Below are positions 1-4,954 of a stretch of DNA of 6,431 nt, in pieces. Each line of letters opens with the position of its first letter. Positions within the stretch are counted from its first letter, which is position 1. Both the position numbers and the translations under genes were made by a program. The notes under the pieces were generated by a model. That model was not told the origin of the DNA. It searched no databases and saw only the letters and a program-made list of their open reading frames with translations. This stretch comes from Bacillota bacterium (GTDB lineage Bacteria > Bacillota > Clostridia > Christensenellales > UBA1242), in NCBI GenBank assembly GCA_009787915.1, contig WQSK01000057.1, positions 1-6,431 on the forward strand. The letters are read 5' to 3'.

Positions 1-683
1 GACCAAAGATTAACACTCTTGGCAAAATCGAACTCTCGCACGCACGTCATCCTGTTGTTGAAAAGATTGTGGGGAGGAACAACTTTATTTCCAACAATTG
101 TTCTATGGATAGAAACACAATTTTGGTCACGGGCCCAAATATGGCGGGCAAGTCGACATTTATGAGGACGGTGGCGATGAATGTTTTGCTTGCCCATGTT
201 GGTTCTTTTGTCCCATGCGCACTTGCAAACATCCCAATCACAGACCGAATTTTTACAAGGATTGGCGCCAGTGACAACCTCCACACGGGCGAGAGCACAT
301 TTATGACCGAGATGAACGAGGTTTCAAACATTGTTCATAACGCAACAAAAAAGAGCCTTATTTTGTTGGACGAAGTCGGGCGCGGAACCAGCACGGGCGA
401 TGGGTTGGCACTTGCCGAGGCGATACTTTTGTTTATCACGGAAAAAATTGGGGCGAATACTTTGTTTGCAACACACTTTCACCAGTTGACGAACCTGGCA
501 AGTAAAAACCCAAAAATTAAAAACTTTAAGGTCCTCACCGAGCAGGTCGATGGGCAGATTGTTTTCCTTCACAAAGTCGAACCAGGTATCGAGGAAAACA
601 GTTTTGGGATTGACGTGGCGAAGTTGGCGGGCCTGCCAAAAGAGATTATAGATATGGCGCGGGGGCTTTACAAACAGGGGTAG
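1..683 (+). CDS. mutS: DNA mismatch repair protein MutS, C-terminal ATPase part (5' truncated by window edge)
   Basis: MutS recognises mispaired bases and signals to MutL in an ATP-dependent way. The frame is open from base 3 with no start, so the gene begins outside the window; 226 residues are visible. The fragment opens with the conserved HARHPVVE stretch that precedes the ATPase domain. It then shows Walker A GPNMAGKST (fragment residues 44-52), the STFMTEMNEVSNI signature segment (about 98-110), Walker B LILLDE (119-124) followed by VGRGTSTGDG, and the ATHFHQL H-loop (about 156-162). The TGPNMAGKST plus FTRIGASD pattern is that of MutS1, not MutS2, and no Smr domain is present. The protein stops soon after the conserved PKEIIDMARG helix. 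It therefore lacks the extra 40-60 or more residues (clamp-binding and tetramerisation region) found in E. coli MutS. The downstream gene's SD overlaps this stop codon, so the two are probably cotranscribed. Confidence 0.96.
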   Translation, partial: PKINTLGKIELSHARHPVVEKIVGRNNFISNNCSMDRNTILVTGPNMAGKSTFMRTVAMNVLLAHVGSFVPCALANIPITDRIFTRIGASDNLHTGESTFMTEMNEVSNIVHNATKKSLILLDEVGRGTSTGDGLALAEAILLFITEKIGANTLFATHFHQLTNLASKNPKIKNFKVLTEQVDGQIVFLHKVEPGIEENSFGIDVAKLAGLPKEIIDMARGLYKQG

Positions 684-687
684 GAGG
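682..687 (+). promoter_or_regulatory. Shine-Dalgarno site overlapping the mutS stop codon
   Basis: A perfect AGGAGG begins within the mutS TAG codon and lies 15 nt before the ATG at 703, longer than the usual 5-9 nt. No better start exists: an in-frame TAA sits at 697-699 and the next in-frame ATG (751) has no SD. The site supports cotranscription of the membrane-protein gene with mutS. The wide AT-rich spacer (TATAAT at 695-700) may weaken initiation. Confidence 0.6.
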
Positions 688-702
688 TGTAACATATAAT
701 TC

Positions 703-1374
703 ATGAACACATTTTTGTCACAACTCCCCGAGCCGACGAAGTCAAGTGTCATGTCGGCAATCAAAAAAGACAGACCACGAGAAATTTTGCGCGTGGCAAA
801 GTGGTGGCTTATGGTTGCGCTTATTCCAATCAGTCTTGTTATTGCTTTGGTATTTTTGCCCCACAGTGCGTTGGAGGCAGGAACGCCTGTCACCTTTAAC
901 GATTTTATTATAACAACAATTTTTGGTGCGATATTTTTCCTTTGTATACTTGTGATACCATTTATGATTATCTTGCCGAAAAGATTACTTAAACGACGTG
1001 CGGTTGCAAGGCTTGATTCTGTGTTTGCGAACAATCCAAACATTAGGGAAGCAAATGGTTTTATAATCGAACGTGAAACAATGCTGACGTTCCAATCATC
1101 GTCTGGGAGCACATCAGCGGGCGGTCTTAGAACAATATCCACGGGGCAACCGCTTGCTAACATTCACGCCCAGGGCGAATTGTTTATGTACAAAGTTTAC
1201 ATCGAGGGGTCGGATAGGTTGCTACGTTATTTTGTTTGGAACGACAAATACAGTGTCGGGGATAAAATTCGCGGACGCTTTGACCCGAACAAATTAAAAT
1301 ACGTAAAAGTCCTACATCAATCAAGTTCGGGTTCGTATTCAACAACACTCTCCAGTAAGCGATTAGAATTTTGA
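703..1374 (+). CDS. Two-helix membrane protein with cytoplasmic beta-rich domain (possibly DUF3592-like), function unknown
   Basis: A 223-residue protein of unknown function. Two hydrophobic helices are clear: about residues 33-53 and 68-92. The KRLLKRR cluster right after the second helix puts both termini in the cytoplasm by the positive-inside rule. The remaining 130 residues look like a small beta domain. Its segment around 162-203 (a MYKVYIEG strand, then YSVGDKIRGRFDP, then KYVKVL) resembles the end of DUF3592-type domains, where a 'Y.vGd.v.v.yDP' pattern is common; this is a pattern impression, not a search result. QSSSGS occurs twice (131-136 and 206-211), encoded with different codons. 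The gene follows mutS by 19 bp and is probably in its transcription unit. Its last 18-19 codons lie antisense to the 3' end of the convergent peptidase gene. Confidence 0.75.
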   Translation: MNTFLSQLPEPTKSSVMSAIKKDRPREILRVAKWWLMVALIPISLVIALVFLPHSALEAGTPVTFNDFIITTIFGAIFFLCILVIPFMIILPKRLLKRRAVARLDSVFANNPNIREANGFIIERETMLTFQSSSGSTSAGGLRTISTGQPLANIHAQGELFMYKVYIEGSDRLLRYFVWNDKYSVGDKIRGRFDPNKLKYVKVLHQSSSGSYSTTLSSKRLEF

Positions 1375-2228
1375 ATTTGGCGCAAGTGTTCGTTGATTAT
1401 ATCTTTTGCCAAAGCGGCGATGTTTAATTGGGTGCCGCATGGATATAACAGAGTGTTCGAGAGCGCGGCGACGAGTTTTCCGTCTTGGATTATTGGCGAG
1501 CCACTCATACCATGTGCGTGGTGGTTGTTAAGTTCTTGGGGCCAATTGGGGTCGGTTATGTCATAAACAATCACTCTCCTGTTGAAGCCAAAAACTTTTT
1601 CGGCAGTTTCCTCGAAATCGGTTAAAAGTCCCTCAAAGTCTGTTACTTTTGTAATTTCAATGTTAAATATTTGTTTTCCTTGTCCGTCGACTGTTGTAAT
1701 TATTTGTGCAGGACCAAGTTGGGGGAGTGCAACCTCGGTTACCTGATTTTCGGTGTTAGGCAGTGAATCAAGTTCACCAAAAATGCTATATTGTGTGTTG
1801 GAGGTTACGGTGCCTTTTTGTTCGCCTTGAAGTTCCCCTGGCGTCAATCGTTTGCCGTTGGGTATTGGGCTGTTCGGGCAAAGATGAACGCCGTCAACGT
1901 TCACTTGTGTGACCCTTTGTCCAACGACCCAGTCCGCAGTTGCATGTGCTGCGGCACCAAAATGCCAAACTCCGTCAACCTTAATTGCATGCGACATTGT
2001 TGCGGTTCCGACACGGTCTATTGTTCCGTCCTCGTTTTTGTTTGTACCCAAATATAAAAAGTTCCCCATCGGTACAATTTGCGGGGGCGGGTTTTCTACG
2101 ATTTTTTCTTTGTTAGTTTTTTGTCGCACGTTGTTTATAACGTCTTTGATTGGTTCAAAAACAAATGTGCCTGCCATGATACTTGCGACAAGGGCCGAGA
2201 TTAGTAAGCCTTTTTTAACTTTGTCCAT
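1317..2228 (-). CDS. SpoIVB-like S55 family serine peptidase, PDZ-less, membrane-anchored or secreted
   Basis: A 303-residue protein. The N-terminus has a KVKK charge cluster and a hydrophobic segment (about 7-25), so it is a signal anchor or signal peptide and the rest is extracytoplasmic. Residues about 70-280 match the S55 domain of SpoIVB. HFGAAAHA (89-96) corresponds to the FGALGHG His site, with H95 as the likely catalytic His. VTSNTQYSIFGELD (141-154) matches the NT..GIFG element. D226 in VYDITDP lies 16 residues before the Ser, close to the spacing in Bacillus SpoIVB. GMSGSPIIQDGK (240-251) carries the nucleophile, probably S242. SpoIVB itself cleaves SpoIVFA to trigger sigma-K. This protein lacks the PDZ domain that precedes S55 in SpoIVB (only about 45 linker residues), so it is a minimal relative whose substrate cannot be predicted. 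C117 and C264 could form a disulfide. It has no SD, and the predicted transcription start falls on its ATG. The last 19 residues are antisense to the neighbouring gene. Confidence 0.85.
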   Translation of the reverse strand: MDKVKKGLLISALVASIMAGTFVFEPIKDVINNVRQKTNKEKIVENPPPQIVPMGNFLYLGTNKNEDGTIDRVGTATMSHAIKVDGVWHFGAAAHATADWVVGQRVTQVNVDGVHLCPNSPIPNGKRLTPGELQGEQKGTVTSNTQYSIFGELDSLPNTENQVTEVALPQLGPAQIITTVDGQGKQIFNIEITKVTDFEGLLTDFEETAEKVFGFNRRVIVYDITDPNWPQELNNHHAHGMSGSPIIQDGKLVAALSNTLLYPCGTQLNIAALAKDIINEHLRQIQNSNRLLESVVEYEPELD

Positions 2229-2234
2229 GAATTC

Positions 2235-2263
2235 ATTATAAATTACAAATTAATACTTGACAA
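2235..2263 (-). promoter_or_regulatory. Minus-strand sigma-A promoter of the S55 peptidase gene (leaderless start)
   Basis: Read on the minus strand: -35 TTGTCA (2263-2258, 5 of 6 consensus), a 17-bp spacer, and -10 TATAAT (2240-2235, perfect). Six bases (GAATTC) separate the -10 from the ATG at 2228, so the expected +1 is the A of that ATG. There is no SD upstream. The -35 lies over the -35 of the opposite promoter on the other strand. Confidence 0.8.
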
Positions 2264-2284
2264 ATAGAATAATTGTTCTATAAT
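2257..2284 (+). promoter_or_regulatory. Consensus sigma-A promoter of the tetR-MATE operon
   Basis: TTGACA (2257-2262) and TATAAT (2279-2284) are both perfect consensus, with a 16-bp spacer. The expected start is near 2291, leaving a leader of about 23 nt that contains GGGGAGG (2303-2309) just before the tetR ATG at 2314. A promoter this strong implies tight repression by default, in line with the operator-like palindromes embedded in it. Confidence 0.85.
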
Positions 2285-2300
2285 GAACATATGTTCAGTA
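2264..2300. promoter_or_regulatory. Tandem palindromic operators, probable TetR-family repressor sites
   Basis: Two palindromes with related half-sites sit in the promoter. Site 1 is AGAATAATTGTTCT (2266-2279), symmetric except for one pair, with symmetry continuing to 2264/2281; it fills the -35/-10 spacer. Site 2 is TGAACATATGTTCA (2284-2297), perfectly symmetric over 14 bp, and covers the end of the -10 and the predicted +1. The centres are 18 bp apart (2272.5 and 2290.5). The inner half-sites TGTTC and GAACA also form an inverted pair around the TATAAT box. This is what autorepression by the adjacent TetR-family protein would require. The repressor identity is inferred from position. Confidence 0.75.
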
Positions 2301-2313
2301 AAGGGGAGGTGCT

Positions 2314-2811
2314 ATGGCACGATACACAGAAGTGAACGAACGCTTGCGCGAGGCTACACGAGATAAAATAGTCTATGCGGCAATTGCTTTGTTCGCGGAA
2401 AAAGGCTTTGCGGGCACCAGTATCCGTGATATATCGGAGGGTGCAGGGGTAGCAGTTGGCTTGGTGTATCAGCATTACAAGAGCAAAGAAGAAATCCATG
2501 ACGCCATTGTTGCGGAGGCGAATGCCGAGTTGAAAGAGTTTCGCAAGTTTTCGATTGAGGAACTTGCAAATGGGGCAATCGAGGAGATGAGCAAAAGCAT
2601 AGTGTTTGCCCAGTGGGTTACGATAATGCCGTGTCTTAGGGATTTCATTCTTGCGCTTGAGCCACAAGTTGGACGACAAAAAGCACAGTACTTTATGGCG
2701 AAGTTGAAAGGTCTTTGTGCGATACAGTTGGCACTTAAAGACGAGTTCATTGTGCCGACACCCGAAATGTTGATGGCAGGTGTTGTCAAAAAGAAGGAGG
2801 ATAAAAAGTGA
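2314..2811 (+). CDS. TetR/AcrR-family transcriptional repressor
   Basis: A 165-residue TetR-family regulator. The N-terminal DNA-binding domain spans about residues 14-62: IVYAAIALFAEKGFAGTSIR, then DISEGAGVAVGLVYQHYKSKEEI, a textbook TetR helix-turn-helix with the conserved Y-x-H-Y and K-E-E-I tail. The C-terminal part (about 65-160) is helical and should be the ligand-binding and dimerisation domain. It is short, as family members are usually about 190-210 residues, so one or two terminal helices may be missing. The start is secure: GGGGAGG lies 4 nt before the ATG. The gene is first in an operon with the MATE gene, overlapping it by 4 bp, and sits downstream of two palindromic operators. 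The likely role is autorepression and ligand-responsive control of MATE, perhaps also of the divergent peptidase gene. The ligand is unknown. Confidence 0.93.
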   Translation: MARYTEVNERLREATRDKIVYAAIALFAEKGFAGTSIRDISEGAGVAVGLVYQHYKSKEEIHDAIVAEANAELKEFRKFSIEELANGAIEEMSKSIVFAQWVTIMPCLRDFILALEPQVGRQKAQYFMAKLKGLCAIQLALKDEFIVPTPEMLMAGVVKKKEDKK

Positions 2812-4454
2812 AAGAAGAAGAAACACTCGTTGACCGTATCGTTGGTGAAATGGAGGAGGCGGCCGAGTGTGGGAAGGAGTACTTTTTTCCAAAAGAAGTA
2901 ACCGATGATGAAAAGAAGGAAATTCAAAAAAAGTTCCAAGAAAACTCGCGTCTTAACCAACCGATTACGGTAAAGTTTTTGCTTAAATTCACGGTGCCGA
3001 CGATTTTGTCGTTTGTGATTATGGGCATTTTTGGCTTGATTGACGGGGTTTTTGCCATGCGAGGCATCGACTACCAAGCCTTCGCTGCGGTCAATATTGT
3101 TTTTCCATTTGTAATGTTTACTATGGCTATTGGGGCGATGCTCACAATGGGTGGGTGCGCTTTGGTTGTAAAACTTAAAGGTCAAAAAAAGAAAGAGGAA
3201 GCACGGCGAATATTTACGATGCTGGCAATAGTTGTTTTTGGAATCAGTGCGTTTATATCTTTTGTAGGTTGGTTTATCAGGGAGCCAATCGTGCGAATGC
3301 TCGGGGCCCGCGGTGAAGGTATAGCCCTTGCACTTGAATACATCGAGCCCCTGATTTTGACCGCACCGTTTATAATGCTTGGTATTTTCTTTGTCCAGTT
3401 TGTGATTGCAGACGGACGTCCGACACTCGGGATGATTATGTCAATCTCGGCGGCTGGGATAAGCACCGCTTTGAACGCCACATTTTTGTTTGGATTCAAT
3501 ATGGGTCTTATGGGTTTGGCACTTGCAACAGGTATTGGGTACAGTGTTTCCACCGTTGTTGGGCTTGTATACTTTTCGATTAACCGCAAGGGGACTTTGT
3601 TTTTCTCAAAACCAAAGTGGGATATAAAAGCCCTCGGGCGTTCGGCACTTAATGGTGTAAGTGAAGCCATAACGATGATGGCGGGTGTTGTGACAATTAT
3701 TGTTTTGAACAACACTTTGATGCACATAGCGGAACCTGCCATAAACCCCGTGTATATGATTCCGTACTTTCCAGGGTATGGTATAAACCCAACATATGGG
3801 ATTCCGTACTTTGCAATGGGGGATGCCTACGTCGCGATTGCGGGGATTGCTTGGGCGGCACAAAACATTTTTGCTTCACTATTCTTTGGCTATGTTGCAG
3901 GGGTTGCTCCGATTACGAGTTACAACTATGGCAAGAAAAAGAAATACGGCAAAGACAGTGCTGTTGGGGCAGAACGTCATGCGAACTTGCAAAAACTCTA
4001 TCGCAAGAGTTTGATTATCGTTGCGGTGTTATCGGTTTTGGCTGTTGCATTAACAAACATTTTTGCAAACCTTATCCTCCGTGTCTACGAAATTACACCT
4101 GACGACCCGTATGTAGGCTTTATGCACCCGTTGGCGTTGCGCGGGATTCGGATTATGTCTATTGGGTTTATTTTGATGGGATTCAACGTTTTCGCGACAG
4201 GCTGGTTTACCGCGTTCAACGACGGTATAGTTTCGGGAATTATGTCGGCACTTAGGTCGTTCGTGTTTATGGCGGGGTTACTTGCCTTGATGCCGAGGGC
4301 AATGGGTCTTGACGGCGCATGGTGGGCAATGCCGATTGTAGAGGCCTTAGCCATTTGTGTAACAATATTTTTCCTCTGGAAAATGGGGCAAAAGTATCAT
4401 TATCTTAAGCCAAAAACACTTAAACAACAACCGTCAGCAGAGTCTTTGGATTGA
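2808..4454 (+). CDS. MATE family efflux transporter (MepA-like) with N-terminal extension and TM7-8 insert
   Basis: A 548-residue inner-membrane transporter, expected to export cationic drugs or metabolites in exchange for Na+ or H+. About 12 hydrophobic segments are visible, in two bundles: TM1-6 at about 57-80, 90-121, 136-157, 180-201, 205-229 and 233-257, and TM7-12 at about 285-306, 341-370, 400-423, 445-468, 475-497 and 503-526. Family hallmarks include KFTVPTILSFVIMGIFGLID in TM1, FFVQFVIADGRP after TM4, and GVAPITSYNYG after TM8. The protein is longer than the usual 440-460 residues for two reasons: an acidic, cytoplasmic N-terminal tail of about 50 residues, and a 28-residue duplicated insert between TM7 and TM8. 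The GTG start overlaps the tetR TGA (GTGA) and has AAGGAGG 7 nt upstream, so the tail is real and translation is coupled. The last 18 residues are antisense to the convergent NTPase gene. The substrate cannot be read from the sequence. Confidence 0.93.
   Translation: MKEEETLVDRIVGEMEEAAECGKEYFFPKEVTDDEKKEIQKKFQENSRLNQPITVKFLLKFTVPTILSFVIMGIFGLIDGVFAMRGIDYQAFAAVNIVFPFVMFTMAIGAMLTMGGCALVVKLKGQKKKEEARRIFTMLAIVVFGISAFISFVGWFIREPIVRMLGARGEGIALALEYIEPLILTAPFIMLGIFFVQFVIADGRPTLGMIMSISAAGISTALNATFLFGFNMGLMGLALATGIGYSVSTVVGLVYFSINRKGTLFFSKPKWDIKALGRSALNGVSEAITMMAGVVTIIVLNNTLMHIAEPAINPVYMIPYFPGYGINPTYGIPYFAMGDAYVAIAGIAWAAQNIFASLFFGYVAGVAPITSYNYGKKKKYGKDSAVGAERHANLQKLYRKSLIIVAVLSVLAVALTNIFANLILRVYEITPDDPYVGFMHPLALRGIRIMSIGFILMGFNVFATGWFTAFNDGIVSGIMSALRSFVFMAGLLALMPRAMGLDGAWWAMPIVEALAICVTIFFLWKMGQKYHYLKPKTLKQQPSAESLD
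3741..3824 (+). repeat. Tandem 42-bp duplication inside the MATE gene (two 14-residue units)
   Basis: Unit 1 (3741-3782) encodes INPVYMIPYFPGYG and unit 2 (3783-3824) encodes INPTYGIPYFAMGD, at MATE residues 312-339. The DNA copies match at 29 of 42 positions, including the blocks ATAAACCC and GATTCCGTACTTT. This fits an in-frame tandem duplication that has since diverged. It lies in the loop between TM7 and TM8, which is outside the cell in the standard MATE topology, where most family members have only a short turn. Confidence 0.85.
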
Positions 4455-4915
4455 TTTAAAAAATGCCCCACAAATTTACCTTTGGGTAGCATAACTTTTT
4501 TGATGCTTTGAAATTCGGTTTTTTCCATGAACTCTGCTAATGGTTTGATATCTCTTGCGATGTCCTCTGCCCAACTCCAATTAGTTTTGTCGCGTGCAAC
4601 GAGTATATCCAAGATTTCATCCGTACGATCGGCGGACGGATAGAGAAAGATTTTTGATTCTGGGGTTCTGTCAAGTTCAAAAAGGTCGTCAAAAGGACCT
4701 CTTAAAATCGAAGGCGGAGATAAAACAAATGGGAAGAGGATAATGTCTTTGTGTTCTGGGCATTTGTGCAAGGCAAGGCGGTGGACAAATTCGCACCATG
4801 CCATGTCTGCATCAAAAATCCTATTGTGAAGCGGGTGCGTTGGGTCTTTTTCGGATTCTTCTACCGCAACCGTTTTGCCCAACCCAGGCGGGGCAAGGAT
4901 AATTGTTTTCTTCAT
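4400..4915 (-). CDS. P-loop NTPase, phage/nucleotide-kinase-like, function unknown
   Basis: A 171-residue protein that starts directly with a beta strand and a P-loop: MKKTIILAPPGLGKT, with the Walker A-type APPGLGKT at 8-15 (Ala instead of the first Gly). An acidic DAD at 35-37, on the second strand after the P-loop helix, is where small nucleotide or nucleoside kinases keep substrate or Mg-binding acids. The middle (about 88-115, KIFLYPSADRTDEILDILVA then RD) resembles the lid region of such kinases, with one Arg and a charged helix. I read it as a small P-loop kinase or ATPase of the kind common in phages and accessory regions; the substrate is unknown. The start was chosen because the P-loop strand begins here and the predicted +1 falls 1 nt upstream; an upstream extension to 4987 would run through the promoter. 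Residues 154-171 are antisense to the MATE 3' end. Confidence 0.75.
   Translation of the reverse strand: MKKTIILAPPGLGKTVAVEESEKDPTHPLHNRIFDADMAWCEFVHRLALHKCPEHKDIILFPFVLSPPSILRGPFDDLFELDRTPESKIFLYPSADRTDEILDILVARDKTNWSWAEDIARDIKPLAEFMEKTEFQSIKKVMLPKGKFVGHFLNQSKDSADGCCLSVFGLR
4463..4501 (+). terminator. Possible rho-independent terminator after the tetR-MATE operon
   Basis: An imperfect hairpin starts 8 nt after the MATE stop. ATGC (4463-4466) pairs with GCAT (4489-4492), CC (4468-4469) with GG (4485-4486), and CAAA (4471-4474) with TTTG (4481-4484) around a 6-nt loop. It is followed by AACTTTTTT. The stem has 10 pairs with a bulge and an internal loop, so it is weak. It sits within the 3' coding part of the minus-strand NTPase. 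An A-run at 4458-4463 gives the minus strand a T-run too, but termination there would remove that gene's stop codon. Confidence 0.4.
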
Positions 4916-4919
4916 TATG

Positions 4920-4948
4920 TTGACTATATCACGAAATTGTGTTATTGT
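4920..4948 (+). promoter_or_regulatory. Plus-strand promoter of the Nudix gene (leaderless)
   Basis: TTGACT (4920-4925, 5 of 6), a 17-bp spacer, and TATTGT (4943-4948, 4 of 6). Six bases separate the -10 from the ATG at 4955, placing the predicted +1 exactly on the start codon. No SD is present. It is weaker than the opposing promoter and occupies the same DNA. Confidence 0.6.
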
Positions 4949-4951
4949 CAA
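4923..4951 (-). promoter_or_regulatory. Minus-strand promoter of the P-loop NTPase gene (leaderless)
   Basis: Read on the minus strand: TTGACA (4951-4946, perfect), a 17-bp spacer, and TATAGT (4928-4923, 5 of 6). Seven bases lie between the -10 and the ATG at 4915, so the message should start at or 1 nt before the start codon. No SD exists in the gap. Confidence 0.75.
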
Positions 4952-4954
4952 GTC

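Larger units (their letters stand above)
4920..4951. repeat. 32-bp imperfect palindrome forming a symmetric bidirectional promoter
   Basis: The arms are TTGACTATATCACGAA and, read on the other strand, TTGACAATAACACAAT. They match at 12 of 16 positions around a centre at 4935.5. Each -35 overlies the -10 of the opposite promoter, so the symmetry reflects the two promoters, but the inner CAC...GTG match (4930-4932, 4939-4941) is not needed for RNA polymerase. That inner symmetry could mark a binding site for a dimeric regulator. Confidence 0.75.

Noticed and set aside
69..71. GTG as a possible start of a short MutS-like gene
   Set aside because: The frame is open back to base 3 and the upstream residues (HARHPVVE) are conserved MutS sequence, so the gene is cut by the window edge and does not start here.
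695..700. Perfect TATAAT just before the ATG at 703
   Set aside because: It lies only 2 nt before the start codon and has no -35-like hexamer at 16-18 bp, so transcription from it would begin inside the gene. An SD just upstream explains initiation better.
324..1163. Long 279-codon open frame on the minus strand
   Set aside because: It lies antisense to the conserved MutS ATPase domain and to the two-helix membrane protein. It has no recognisable motif and no SD, so it is a shadow frame.
1375..1390. Possible terminator between the convergent genes near 1374
   Set aside because: The A/T-rich GAATTTTGAATTT stretch gives no stable GC stem, and I found no hairpin plus T-run there.
2475..3185. 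236-codon minus-strand open frame opposite tetR and MATE
   Set aside because: It overlaps two well-supported genes and has a His/Asn/Ser-rich composition typical of antisense translation.
4751..4954. Upstream extension of the Nudix gene
   Set aside because: These codons are antisense to the NTPase P-loop region, and the resulting peptide is Cys/Arg/Phe-rich without similarity to a Nudix N-terminus.
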